Assembly: GCF_037392515.1 (NCBI RefSeq)
Contig: NC_090295.1
Location: forward strand, 12,543,001 to 12,607,000
Reading direction: 5' to 3'
Source: Haliotis asinina
Lineage: Eukaryota > Mollusca > Gastropoda > Lepetellida > Haliotidae
DNA: 64,000 bases
Part shown: positions 49,129 through 60,412 of the stretch, one piece after another
Numbering within the stretch: the stretch's first letter is position 1
How the letters are laid out: every line of letters begins with the position of its first letter
The notes under the pieces: generated by a model
Seen by the model: the letters and a program-made list of their open reading frames with translations, nothing else
The model's database searches: none
What the model was told of the DNA's origin: nothing
Position numbers and translations under genes: made by a program

Positions 49129-49141
49129 TAGTAGTAGCAGC
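48556..49141. repeat. AGC/AGT/GTAG trinucleotide tract
   Basis: Triplets AGC, AGT and GGT in higher-order blocks of GTAGTCATTAATAGTAGTAG and AGCTGCAGCTGTAGTAG, ending in pure (AGC)n and (AGT)n at 49077-49140. On the + strand the triplet frame would read mostly Ser but is broken by TAATAG in every block. It ends 256 bp before the start codon of member F. Confidence 0.95.
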
Positions 49142-49334
49142 GGAAATAACATTCACATCAAAACGATTACTCAAGTTTTGCATGTTTCTGCGTGAGACTC
49201 GAAATATTTTTATGCGGAATGCAAAGGATTTGACAAAACACTTCATGTGAAGAAAATATGTCGTGAAGTAAATTGTGTGGCTACCTAGGATACTGGTAAT
49301 TACACAATCAAATAACTTCCTTAATGACGAGGCC

Positions 49335-49341
49335 TATATAA
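49335..49341 (+). promoter_or_regulatory. TATA box of member F
   Basis: TATATAA, 56 bp upstream of the ATG at 49397. Confidence 0.75.
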
Positions 49342-49396
49342 CGTAAGCAGACAACAACTGTTGTCAACACAAACACTGGATAACACAGCTACCACA

Positions 49397-52300
49397 ATGA
49401 ACAAGGCTATTTTGATTGCGTTTGTCGTCGTTGGTAAGTAAAAAAACGATACAAAATCGTGTCTCCTTAAAAATTGTCACAAATTGACAAAACTTTCATA
49501 AGAGGTATCTACATAAAAACAGTCAGGATTACGATTCCAGCTGTTATATAAGAAACATGTGTTCCCGAATCAGCTTAAAACACTGATGCGAGCATATGTT
49601 CATAGGGTGTTCATCAGATGTTCCGTAACTATGGTGATGAGGCCAGTCACCGATATCTCGAGACAATCTTAAGTCTGACTTTTGACTTACGTTACAGTTT
49701 CTACTCAGATTTGTGAAAGTGCAGGGAAATGCATCTCCCAAAATATACTGAAATCAACATTTAACTCAAACATAGATGACAGTATGAGTTTGATAAATGG
49801 TTTTTCTTACATGAGCTGTTGAATAATCGTAGAATTCGCTATTTTTATTTTTTATTACTTTTTTTTTTTAAAATGGCTTTCACTTTTTTTTCGCTTTTTC
49901 ACTTTCTTCAGACCTCTTTTCTCCCAAAACTGGTGTCATTGTTGATTTTCATTTGTCCAGTTGTTCAGTTTAGACAAATGTTTACACCAAACGGGTTTTG
50001 CTGACTTAGGATAGTCAAGACTTTTGCCTGTTTTGCACTGACGTTCCACATGAGTCATGCGTATCTTTCAGTGATATGTGCTGTCTCGTACGCTCATCAA
50101 AAACATCACGAACATCGTCACGGTCATAAACATCACCACAAACACCACCACAAACACCATGGACATCATCGACATGGTCACCATGGTCACCATCGACACG
50201 GCCACAGCCATCGTCATCACCATGGACACGGGCATGGTCACGGGCATAAACACCACTCCCATGAACATCATCACCACCATCACCATAGCAGCAGCGGCAG
50301 TAGTGGTAGTAGTAGCGGTAGTAGCGGAAGTAGCGGAAGTAGCGAAGACGACGACGATGACAGCGAGAGCAGCGTCAGCTACAGGTATTATTTTCACGTA
50401 ATAATGTTGACGGATGGAGGGAGGGGTGTGTGGAGGGAGGGAGGAAGGGAAGAATGATGCATGGAGGGCAGGTGTGGATGGAGGGAGGGAAGGACAGGTA
50501 TGAAGTGAGAGGTGTGGATTGATGGATGGAGGGATGGATGGAGGGAAGGAGGTGTGGATGGATGGAGGGAGAGACATGGTGGAGGGAGGGAGGAATGATG
50601 ATGATGGATGGAGAGGTAGGTGTGGATTGATGGAGGAGGGAAGGATGAAGGTGTGATGTGGGAGGTGTGGACTGGCTGGATGAAGGGAGGAGGGAGGTGT
50701 GGATTGATGGAGGAGGGAAGGATGAAGGTGTGATGTGGGAGGTGTGGACTGGCTGGATGAAGGGAGGAGGGTGGGAGGGAGGTGTGGATTGATGGAGGAG
50801 GGAAGGATGAAGGTGTGATGTGGGAGGTGTGGACTGGCTGGATGAAGGGAGGAGGGTGGGAGGTAGGTGTGGATTGATGGAGGAGGGAAGGATGAAGGTG
50901 TGATGTGGGAGGTGTGGACTGGCTGGATGAAGGGAGGAGGGAGGTGTGGATTGATGGAGGAGGGAAGGATGAAGGTGTGATGTGGGAGGTGTGGACTGGC
51001 TGGATGAAGGGAGGAGGGAGGGAGGGAGGTGTGGATTGATGGAGGAGGGAAGGATGAAGGTGTGATGTGGGAGGTGTGGACTGGCTGGATGAAGGGAGGA
51101 GGGTGGGAGGGAGGTGTGGATTGATGGAGGAGGGAAGGATGAAGGTGTGATGTGGGAGGTGTGGACTGGCTGGATGAAGGGAGGAGGGAGGGAGGGAGGT
51201 GTGGATTGATGGAGGAGGGAAGGATGAAGGTGTGATGTGGGAGGTGTGGACTGGCTGGATGAAGGGAGGAGGGAGGGAGGTAGGTGTGGATTGATGGAGG
51301 AGGGAAGGATGAAGGTGTGATGTGGGAGGTGTGGACTGGCTGGATGAAGGGAGGAGGGAGGGAGGGAGGTGTGGATTGATGGAGGAGGGAAGGATGAAGG
51401 TGTGATGTGGGAGGTGTGGACTGGCTGGATGAAGGGAGGAGGGTGGGAGGGAGGTGTGGATTGATGGAGGAGGGAAGGATGAAGGTGTGATGTGGGAGGT
51501 GTGGACTGGCTGGATGAAGGGAGGAGGGTGGGAGGTAGGTGTGGATGGATGGAGGAGGGAAGGATGAAGGTGTGATGTGGGAGGTGTGGACTGGCTGGAT
51601 GAAGGGAGGAGGGTGGGAGGTAGGTGTGGATTGATGGAGGAGGGAAGGATGAAGGTGTGATGTGGGAGGTGTGGACTGGCTGGATGAAGGGAGGAGGGTG
51701 GGAGGTAGGTGTGGATGGATGGAGGAGGGAAGGATGAAGGTGTGATGTGGGAGGTGTGGACTGGCTGGATGAAGGGAGGAGTGTGGGAGGTAGGTGTGGA
51801 TTGATGGAGGAGGGAAGGATGAAGGTGTGATGTGGGAGGTGTGGACTGGCTGGATGAGGGGAGGAGGGTGGGAGGGAGGTGTGGATTGATGGAGGAGGGA
51901 AGGATGAAGGTGTGATGTGGGAGGTGTGGACTGGCTGGATGAAGGGAGGAGGGTGGGAGGTAGGTGTGGATGGATGGAGGAGGGAAGGATGAAGGTGTGA
52001 TGTGGGAGGATGAAGGTGTGATGTGGTAGGTGTGGATTGATGGAGGAGGGAAGGATGAAGGTGTGATGTGGGAGGTGTGGACTGGCTGGATGAAGGGAGG
52101 AGGGTGGGAGGTAGGTGTGGATTGATGGAGGAGGGAAGGATGAAGGTGTGATGTGGGAGGTGTGGACTGGCTGGATGGAGGGAGGAGGGTGGGAGGTAGG
52201 TGTGGATTGATGGAGGAGGGAAGGATGAAGGTGTGATGTGGGAGGTGTGGACTGGCTGGATGGAGGGAGGAGGGTGGGAGGTAGGTGTGGATTGATGGAG

Positions 52301-53447
52301 GAGGGAAGGATGAAGGTGTGATGTGGGAGGTGTGGACTGGCTGGATGAAGGGAGGAGGGAGGGAGGTAGGTGTGGATTGATGGAGGAGGGAAGGATGAAG
52401 GTGTGATGTGGGAGGTGTGGACTGGCTGGATGAAGGGAGGAAGGTGGGAGGGAGGTGTGGATTGATGGAGGAGGGAAGGATGAAGGTGTGATGTGGGAGG
52501 TGTGGACTGGCTGGATGAAGGGAGGAGGGAGGGAGGGAGGTGTGGATTGATGGAGGAGGGATGGATGAAGGTGTGATGTGGGAGGTGTGGACTGGCTGGA
52601 TGAAGGGAGGAGGGAGGGAGGGAGGTGTGGATTGATGGACAAATGGATGGATGGATAGAGGTTTGGATGGATGGGGGAGGGAGGTTTCGATTGATGGATA
52701 GAGGGAGGGAGGAAAGTAGGGAGTGGTGCGGATGGGTGGATGGGTGGAGGGGTGGTGGATGGATGTTGTGTCACTGGTTTGACTAGTTTCTGCTTGGGTT
52801 TAACTAAACCTGCGTCAAGTCTGAGACAATGGCATATAAACTAACCCGTCACTGCTTCCGACAAACGTTATTGAGTCTTTTAGATACAAAAGCATCTATT
52901 GTGTAATAGACATGCAATTGTCTTGACACGTTTTGTAATTTATTATTGTTTATATGAAGTAGAAGAATTTGTATGTAAATTACTGGAATCAAAGACCTCA
53001 TATGTATGACGTAAAACAACATGTATCAAATCCCATCTTCATAGAATATTGTATCTCATGTGGTTTTACCTTGTGATGAATCAGGGGCAGTTTTCCCTCG
53101 TCGGTGCATCAGAAAAAATATTCACATTGAATTGTACAACCTCAATCATCCGTGCAGTCCTGGTCATTCCGTTTGTCATGTGAGAACCCGAGTAATAATC
53201 AACTCGTCCTTTTAAAAATATTGACCCGAGACTTTACCATTTGTCTTGCAGCAGCAGCAGCAGCAGCGGTGATGAGGGCAGCAGCTACAGCGGCGAAAGC
53301 AGCGGCAGCTACTCCGGCGAGAGTGGTTACGAATCTGGATCCAGCTCTTATGGCTCCTCGTCAGGCTCCTCGTCAGGCTCCTCAGGCTCCTCCTATGGCT
53401 CTTCAGGGTCTTCCGGTTCAACTGAATACGTCGTTTATGATGACTAG
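49397..53447 (+). CDS. Secreted His-rich/Ser-Gly-Tyr protein ending EYVVYDD, member F (three exons)
   Basis: Exon 1 is 49397-49433 (37 nt, MNKAILIAFVVV plus one base, donor G|GTAAGT). Exon 2 is 50072-50384, after GTATCTTTCAG. Exon 3 is 53252-53447, after TTGTCTTGCAG. All phases agree and give 181 aa. The signal peptide continues VICAVSYA and is cut before HQKHHEHRHGHKHHHKHHHK. About 70 His-rich residues (with Gly, Arg, Lys) are followed by SSSGSSGSS, an acidic EDDDDDSESSVSY, then in exon 3 Ser/Gly/Tyr repeats (GDEGSSYSGESSGSYSGE) and the end STEYVVYDD. Member B has the same layout in one exon, without the acidic stretch. Intron 2 (2867 bp) is mostly minisatellite. The exon 3 acceptor lies in a CAG run, so neighbouring CAGs could be used without losing frame. 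Secreted; function inferred only from composition. Confidence 0.83.
50403..52760. repeat. 77/85-bp GGA-rich minisatellite, about 24 copies, in an intron
   Basis: GGACTGGCTGGATGA recurs from 50669 to about 52589 at spacings of mostly 77 or 85 bp. Each unit has GGAGGGAAGGATGAAGGTG and TGATGTGGGAGGTG. Both flanks decay into (GGAN)n (50403-50640 and 52625-52760). The array occupies over 80% of intron 2 of member F. No stop occurs in any of the three minus-strand frames of the unit, so a 799-codon antisense frame results. Confidence 0.96.
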
Positions 53448-53772
53448 TTTCGTTACCTTCAGTTTTTATGGATGAAATATCTACTAGCGTTATTTCAGAT
53501 TTTCTTTCACACTTTTACTTTAGGGCATGTTGCACATCAATCAACACTTTCATCGTTGTTGTTACTTAACATCATTTGTATATGAACTGGTCATGCTGAA
53601 TTGTTACTAGTCTTGTTAAGTATGTTTGTGTTGTAATATTGCGTTTGTAACATGTTTACGTGTCATGTTTTCGCTACTGATTAAAATATTGTACAGATGG
53701 TTTGGTGTTCATGCGGTTCAAGGGTATTTAATGTTGGCTCGAAAGCTATGTAGGTGTTCGAGGCGAAGTGAG

Positions 53773-53915
53773 TAGTGAGTGAGTGTGGTTTTACGCCGCT
53801 TTAGCAATATTTCAGCATTTTCAAATCGGGGGCACTAGATATAGATTTCGCACAGTGTACCCATGTTGGAAAATAAACCCCGTGACGAATGTACGCTTTA
53901 GCCGCCATGGTAGTT
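53773..53915 (-). repeat. SINE family 1
   Basis: GTGAGTGAGTGTGGTTTTAC, TTTCGCACAGTGTACCCATG and CTTTAGCCGCCATGG in reverse order; it lies 325 bp beyond the stop of member F. Confidence 0.75.
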
Positions 53916-54500
53916 CACCGCCGCATTCGGCACAGAGACAGTAGTGGGTGGAGGAATGGGGAGTAAGCGGCTGGTACGTGGTTTGGTGGGGAAGTTGGGG
54001 GGAAAATCGTTTGATTTGTACAGAAAACACTCATAGATAGGGAGTACACAAAATCCTAGCTGACTGTGTCAATGTCGAACACAACCAGGGCAATAGTAAG
54101 CGTCATCTCTTGACTTCTCTTAGTATGACGCAGCTGAGACGAGGCATCAAACACCCAACCGTCCACAATCTCGAAAGAGGCTGAATTTACTGCACCATAT
54201 AATTCGGGTGTGTGATTGATGTGAAGATGTGTCGTATAGATGATGACGATGTTCTGCAGCAAATCGTCGCTGAATTGAAATACTGACCCATAGTAGGTAT
54301 TAAAAGGTAAAACACATCAACTTGATTGAATATACTTATAATTTTATAACAGAAACATATATTATTTTCACCCAATCACAGACAGCATTCCAATTCTGTT
54401 TCGTCACCTGGAACGAAGAAAGTCGGGAAATGATGAGGTCATCTTGAAAGATACCATATATCCTCTTGAACGAATGAAGTGGTTGCGTCGTTTTCCTCTT

Positions 54501-54670
54501 GAGTGAATGAATTTAATTTTACGCCGCTTTCAGCAATATTGCAGCAATATCACGGTCGGGGGACATCAGCAATGGACTTCACACATTGTACCCATGTACG
54601 GAATCGAGCCACGGCCTTCGAGCGACATGGCTAGCAAACGCTTCTACCATTACACTACCTCACAGCCCTT
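54501..54670 (-). repeat. SINE family 1
   Basis: GAATTTAATTTTACGCCGC, GCAATATCACGGTCGGGGG, CATTGTACCCATGTACGGAA and CTTCTACCATTACACTACC. It ends about 140 bp from the stop of member G. Confidence 0.82.
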
Positions 54671-54809
54671 TATTTACATATAAGACAATGCATATTATGT
54701 AGTTTCCTGCAATTAGGGTTAGTGTTTTCGGTTACGGGAAGAAAACATACAATGGAAGAGTACGATAGCATGGAAAATTCGCATGCATATCACAATGACT
54801 AGGATAACT

Positions 54810-55406
54810 TCATACCCGATTACACATGAAACGCCATACATACTTCTTTCCGAAGGATCCGAAACCACCAAAGGAACTGAATCCGGATTTGGAGAAACTT
54901 GAGGGGAAAAAACTCTTAAACTTGCTGCCGCTGCTGCTACTGTGACGGTGATGGCTCTGTCGATGATGTCGGTGATGACAGCAGCCGTCGGCGTATGCAG
55001 CCGATGCCAAGACTGAAGAGGCAATTGAACGTGTGGGAATATGTAGAAACAGCTTGTGAATGCGTAAATACGTAAAAGAAAAATACCAAACATAATTCAT
55101 ATTAAAATAAGTAGAGTAAATAAGAACATAATTACTCTTGCGAGGGAGAGTGCATGTTGAAAGATTGCCATCCACATATCTGGAAATGTCTCAGCATAAA
55201 ACAAATTTAGTGTTCAACTTTATCATTTCCGGATGAAAATACATGGTATAAGTTTTGGTGTATGTAGATACCCTCTGACCAACCAAACCATTCAACAGAA
55301 AATGACATTAAGTTTAGTTGACTGATTTTGACCTGTTCATAATTCATTCAAGATATGTATACTTACAAAGCAGAGCAGAAACGAGGAGAGTGACAAGACG
55401 CCTCAT
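54810..55406 (-). CDS. Secreted CCHHRH / Phe-Gly-rich small protein, member G
   Basis: Exon 1 is 55367-55406 (40 nt, MRRLVTLLVSALL plus one base, donor T|GTAAGT). Exon 2 is 54810-55012, after GCCTCTTCAG. The product is 80 aa. The signal peptide MRRLVTLLVSALLFLASAAYA is followed by DGCCHHRHHRQSHHRH, four Ser, GSKFKSFFPSSFSKSGFSSF and GGFGSFGKK, then a tail YVWRFMCNRV. The relative at 63659 to beyond 63846 stops right after GKK, so this copy appears to have lost the original stop and gained ten residues. CC plus His suggests metal coordination; the Phe/Ser/Gly part is sticky and low-complexity. An AATAAA in the gene's orientation lies near 54667. Family not recognised. Confidence 0.8.
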
Positions 55407-55879
55407 ACTTGAATGACTGTCGAGCAAGGTCCTAAAGATCTTGTCCCATGAGATGTAACAGCGATCTGAGGCACTTGACACTCTCACTTATGTACACTTT
55501 CACGAATCGCATATCAATGATCTTAAAACCGAATGTAGTTTTTCCTATTTCCGCGACCTATTGTTTTGATCCGGTGATTGGAACAGGTAAAAGTGTGTAT
55601 CCTGATCCTTGTGTTTCGATGGATCAAAGACAGGACCGTGACAATCTCTCTGCAGGACATGTGTCGGTGTGCCAGTGAAAGACTCTTTGAAAGCGTAACA
55701 CGTTCGTATCGTTATTTAAACCCTCTTGAACAAAATCACGTACATTCATTCGTGTTAGGTTTTGTTAAAAATAAAACCGACTTTACTTCATTTTGTTATT
55801 TCCACAGTCAAAAAACTACTCTTCATTGAAACCATTGTTTAGTGAATAGCTTGTACTTAATTGTTTGTTTATTTGTGTG

Positions 55880-55975
55880 TTTAAAAGCGCACTCAGCAAT
55901 ATTCCACATTTATGTCGTCCATCTATTAATACACAAGTCTGGACCAGATGATCCAGTGCTTGATGTCACGATCAA
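55880..55975 (+). repeat. SINE family 2, partial
   Basis: AAAGCGCACTCAGCAATATT, ACACAAGTCTGGACCAGATG and ATCCAGTGCTTGATG; the 3' half is missing. Confidence 0.6.
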
Positions 55976-56338
55976 TGAATGTAATCGATGAATGTAACTT
56001 AAATGTAAGTTGTCCCCCTCACTGCACGCATTTTCGTGTCTCCTGAATTTAACGTATTTTTTTGTCTTTCATAATACAGAAATATCAATACAGATAGATA
56101 CAATTTGATGACAGGAACAGGATGTGTGGAGTAAATTATAGCAAGACTCACGGGAAGGTACTATGACAATGTATTGGGACCCCTCCATACTGTGATCTTC
56201 AGAAACCAATTTCATCCATGCTTGGCGCAAAAAACAACTAACGGCTCTGTAAAAGTGTCAGAAACCGCTCTTGATGTGACGTTAAACTTGAAAATCAGTA
56301 GGTTTGATATTAAACGCTGCACCACTCGGCAAGACAAT

Positions 56339-56362
56339 CTCTCTCTCTCTCTCTCTCTCTCT
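56339..56362. repeat. (TC)n microsatellite
   Basis: About 12 pure dinucleotide units. Confidence 0.9.
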
Positions 56363-56566
56363 CCTGTTTCTCTGTAGAAGGCGTGTGTATTGCAGATCTG
56401 CAGATACGTTTGGTTCTATCGTTAAATATTATTCAAAGAGCTAGAAAGGTTACTGAGAACTATTTGCTTCTTTCAGAATCAACGATTATGATTTTACTGC
56501 ACAAGAACAATGGCAGATAGGATATTATTATTATTTTTTTTATTCCCACCATGTACATAACATAAC

Positions 56567-57392
56567 TCAGCCGAGGAGTCCAGCTAGAAGACCCAAATTA
56601 CTTCCAGATCCTGATCCGGAGTGGTGAGATCCTGAGCTGTGTCCAGACATGGGGACTGGGATGAACAGAGGGTAGGATTCACTGGAGGAAGAGGAACTCT
56701 GGCTGGAACCACAACACCCACAACTGCAGGAGCTGGAAGAGCTGGAAGATCCAGAAGAACCGGAAGATCCGGAAGATCCGGAAGATCCGGAAGAACCGGA
56801 AGAACTGCCATGGTGATGGTGAGAAGATGACATCTCAAGGGTAGCAGCTGCAAAGTACCGAATTCACGTAAGTTAATAGTGAAACATGTTCCTTGTGTTG
56901 ATTTTTCAAGCCTTCTAAATATTAGTCTCGCAATGAAAGACTTCACACATACTTGTGGTGTATATGTACATTTATAACACGGCAAAGTGTTATAGTATGC
57001 CCACTCTCCGTGTTTCAAACCACAATTAAGAAAGCATCCAGTGATATACAATTTAAAGAGGGTGTTCAATCGACGTCTTAGCTATTAGCGACTCGCAGAC
57101 ATACACATTATCATAGAAAATATATTATGTTACTCGATCTTTTTGTACCACGCCAAGACAACCCTAATAGTCTGAAACCCGTAATATGTGTGTTTACAAT
57201 GAAAAAAGTTCAAAATCTGAAAAGACTTCTCCACAGTTAATGTCACTGAATCTCATTCCATATTTCCGTTTTACATGTGAATGGCATTTCTCTTGTAATG
57301 AATAAAACAACATTGAAAACACATATCAGGGAGCAAAACTACAACTTACCCAACACAAGAAGAACGCCGGAGTAGACGATAAGTTTGTTCAT
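56567..57392 (-). CDS. Secreted Ser/Gly/Cys-rich protein (YP-x-x-IPVP module), member H
   Basis: Exon 1 is 57350-57392 (43 nt, MNKLIVYSGVLLVL plus one base, donor G|GTAAGT). Exon 2 is 56567-56847, after GTACTTTGCAG. The product is 107 aa. After the signal peptide (ending LVLAA) come TLEMSSSHHHHGSSSG, repeated GSS triplets, CSCGCCGSSQ, six Ser, ESYPLFIPVPMSGHSSGSHH, a GSGSG linker and the hydrophobic end LGLLAGLLG. The long His/Arg block of members A, C, D and E is reduced to four His. The cysteine motif, SYP..IPVP module and Leu-rich C-terminus are kept, so this is a short branch of the same family. The CTTAAATA promoter element is 65 bp upstream of the ATG. AATAAA (56539-56544) follows 23 bp after the stop. 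The duplicate is at 60852-61598. Confidence 0.85.
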
Positions 57393-57456
57393 CTTGAAAA
57401 TGAAAGAGATTTGTCCAGGCTTCCACAAATTATGAATTCTGTCCAAACATAAGGTC

Positions 57457-57464
57457 TATTTAAG
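57457..57464 (-). promoter_or_regulatory. TATA-like element of member H
   Basis: CTTAAATA on the minus strand, starting 65 bp upstream of the ATG; the same octamer stands at the same distance in member I. Confidence 0.6.
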
Positions 57465-58329
57465 ACATGTGTATTGCCCCTGACAGCGTGTGTGTTGTGA
57501 TATGGACGTGTGTATATGAACATGTTCTTCAAGAAACAAGGACGTACTGCTGGGCGTGATCCGGCTCAAGCCGATAACACCGCAGGTCATGCTGTCAATG
57601 CTGCTCCGTCACTTATAACGGTAAATATCATGCAATTAAATATTATGAGCTTCTACGATATCTAAATGTTTAACCAGCAAATAAAATAGTTTTGATTTCA
57701 TTTTGAGAGTTCATGGTTTCACCAACGTGGCTTTGTAAATATTGTATCAGAGTATAAAACGCGATCTTCATTTGGACATCCCGTCGCGAGTGCTAAAATG
57801 AATAGTATATTACTCTTCCTCCCACCTGGTGAGCTGAGTGGAAGATATGAGATGACACTGTGTAATATTCAGACCAACATATGACTTTCGCATGTGTGAT
57901 CGGCAGGGGTGGAAACATTTTCTTTTACATATCCTAGTCACTGTTAACATAATCACTTTCCTTAATATGCCACTGAATGTATTTACATGAATATTTTCAG
58001 AGATGTCCAAAGTCATTTTATTGGGTGCACGTGTGGTTGGTGAATTTAAACCAGAACACTTGCAGAAGAGAAAAGTGTAATCCTGTGTGAACCTTTCACA
58101 TGCAAACAGATTTGTCCTTTAAAAATCATTATCGCAAAATGGCGCCCTTTTCGTGAGTGTTTGAAAAGTGTCATTTCCGTTCCGTTGACATACTCAGTCT
58201 TAACTTTGTTATCCAAAATTCGATTACACAAGATTTCATTGGGGGAAGATGGCCAAAACTGACCACAAAGGGGAAGTAGGGGTGGATGGGGGTTGGGTTG
58301 GGTTGGGTGGGTGTTTAATAACATTGTGG

Positions 58330-59800
58330 AATGAAAGAAAATAATTCAAACATGAGGCCAGTAATGCATTAAACTTTACAACAAAGAAGTTGACATCCAT
58401 AAACTTTGCTTTTCTTATGCATTCGACTAATAACTGCCCTTCAAAGATTTCATATAATGTGTTATGTGTTGCCTTGGGATGTGTGTATACGTTGTTTTAA
58501 GATATTGAAATTGAATTTGTGAACAGTATTGTATTCGACTGTATTGTATTGCATCGCGTTGCATCTGATCTAGTTCAATTAATGGTGTTGTATCTAACAA
58601 TAATTGAGAGTGCTAGTCGATCTGATGAAAGTGATAGTTTGGAAATTGTAAAAATTTGATGTAGTCTGGAATGTACAACAGCTACAGATTAAGTCAGCAG
58701 AAGACGTGACTCTGCAGTATGCACTTAGATTATGCACGTGAACACGCGTTCAGGTTTTGTGCAAAAGGTATACGTCCAACCTCGATGACAGTCTTGAAGC
58801 TTAGTGAATAAACGGCGACTGCTGCTACTTAGTGAATATAATCATCACTGAAGTCTTTCTAGACCACTGCATTGAGCTTATACATCCATTGAAAGTGTAC
58901 AGACATTGAATGAATGTACACTATTGCTTTAATCACAGTAGAAGCTCTCAAAACCGACATCCCTTCAATCCGGCACGCTCTCAATATCGGTCCCGACAGA
59001 AACTATATTTTGGCATGAAATGCATGTGGACCCGGTGTTTTGTAAACAACTCTTTGTCCAATAATTATTACTTTTACTACAGAATATTTATATAGCACAC
59101 ATATCCATGCATCTAGTGCTTGCTCAAGGCGCTGGTATATGGATCCCTCGATCATTGGATGTCAGTCAACGTCACATCGTACTATCTCGGCTCTCTTTTG
59201 ACTGAATGTGTATAAACAACACAGCAGATTACCATCAGCACTAACTTCATTAATGTTGCCTGATAAAAGGAGTATGGATAAGGATCAGGCAAAGTGGTGA
59301 GTGACACGACTCACTTGTATTGTAAATAAATAATCGTGTCACCAGAGACCATATGGCCCCTGGAGTCACTATTTCTCAGTCGTTCACAATGTCAAGATGG
59401 CATAACCAGTCAAGCGGGCTAGACTGGAATTCAGCCTTGAAAATTAAATTCAGTTCACGAAAGATTTTGATGCAGTTCCTCCGCCTTCTCTAAAAGACCT
59501 GTTAACATATTGTTCAGTCTTCTTTTAAGGCAGACGGAAGATCATTCTCTTTTCATTAATTTGTATTCATTTGCAGCCCAAGTAAATCATATAAAACAAT
59601 AGAATGATTCGTTACGAATAGAGTTTTATTTGGTTTAAACACATTTATTTCCAACAGCGGAACCGGATTGGTAAACAAACAGTACGTTGCTTATCTAAAT
59701 ACTGCTCCAGTAATTATAAATCTAACATTCATGGATAGAAAAGGATGGTATTAACAAACAAACAAACAAACAATAGCTATCTAAAAGTGTAACAATCAAT
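58330..59800. other. Intergenic, nothing recognised
   Basis: AT-rich, without SINE, tandem repeat or protein-like frame that I can recognise. The region 57780-58100 to its left is a diverged copy of 62040-62250, part of the H/I duplication. Confidence 0.45.
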
Positions 59801-59861
59801 AACACTGAATATAGCTGCTTAGAATATTAGAGCAATTAGTGTCAGAATGCACTAGATTTTA

Positions 59862-60290
59862 CTACCTACAACACACATCTGCCTGATAACACAATGAAAC
59901 AATGAATAGATTCAGTAATTCAAGATTATCTTCAGTAGATTCACTAGAGTAGCTGTATAATATTGATTTGATGTCACATCCTTTAACATAAAAATGGATT
60001 TTAATTTTTATATCAGTGTAATTAAAGCACGATAAGAAATAGTGAATTGTATCTTCGTAGCAATAGCCACAAGAGCAAATGGGATTTAAAGATATAAATC
60101 GTTCGTATTTACGTGCGTTTATATCGCTGCAACCAGGCAATGGGTAACCTGACAGAATCGTGATCCAGAGTTTGAATTTAGGTAGATGTCACAATTATTA
60201 TTTGACGCATTCATATGTTTCTTAAAATTACCCAAGGTAGCTGATTCTCGATGATCGATGGACAAAATATTCCACAATCTTACTGTATCT
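59862..60290 (-). mobile_element. LINE 3' fragment (reverse transcriptase C-terminal zinc motif)
   Basis: The minus-strand frame reads NARKYERFISLNPICSCGYC, then YEDTIHYFLSCFNYTDIK, a C-x-C...H....C pattern typical of the end of non-LTR retrotransposon ORF2 proteins ('CSCG..E...HF...CP.Y'). An upstream segment MNASNNNCDIY in a shifted frame fits the preceding part. No RT core is present, so this is a 5'-truncated, degenerate copy. The clade is not determined. Confidence 0.65.
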
Positions 60291-60337
60291 GGGAGTTATA
60301 TTTTACCTTCAGTTCCTTTGTAAATTGACAGGTAACA

Positions 60338-60412
60338 TTGTGGTGCGTGTGCGTGTGCGTGTGCGTGTGCGTGTGCATGTGCACGTGCTTGTGTGTGTGT
60401 GTGTGCGCGTGC
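60338..60412. repeat. GTGCGT/GT microsatellite
   Basis: GTGCGTGTGCGTGTGCGTG-type repeats grading into (GT)n. Confidence 0.9.

Noticed and set aside
50375-52774. 799-codon open frame on the minus strand, Pro/Ser/His-rich repeats
   Set aside because: It is the antisense of the GGA-rich minisatellite in intron 2 of member F. The same unit is read in three rotating frames, with no signal peptide, and both ends fall in simple repeats.
57798-58078. Two-exon + strand gene joining MNSILLFLPP to the frame after TATTTTCAG at about 58001
   Set aside because: The joined product has no proper signal peptide or family motif, and the duplicated flank near 62040 does not keep the frame.
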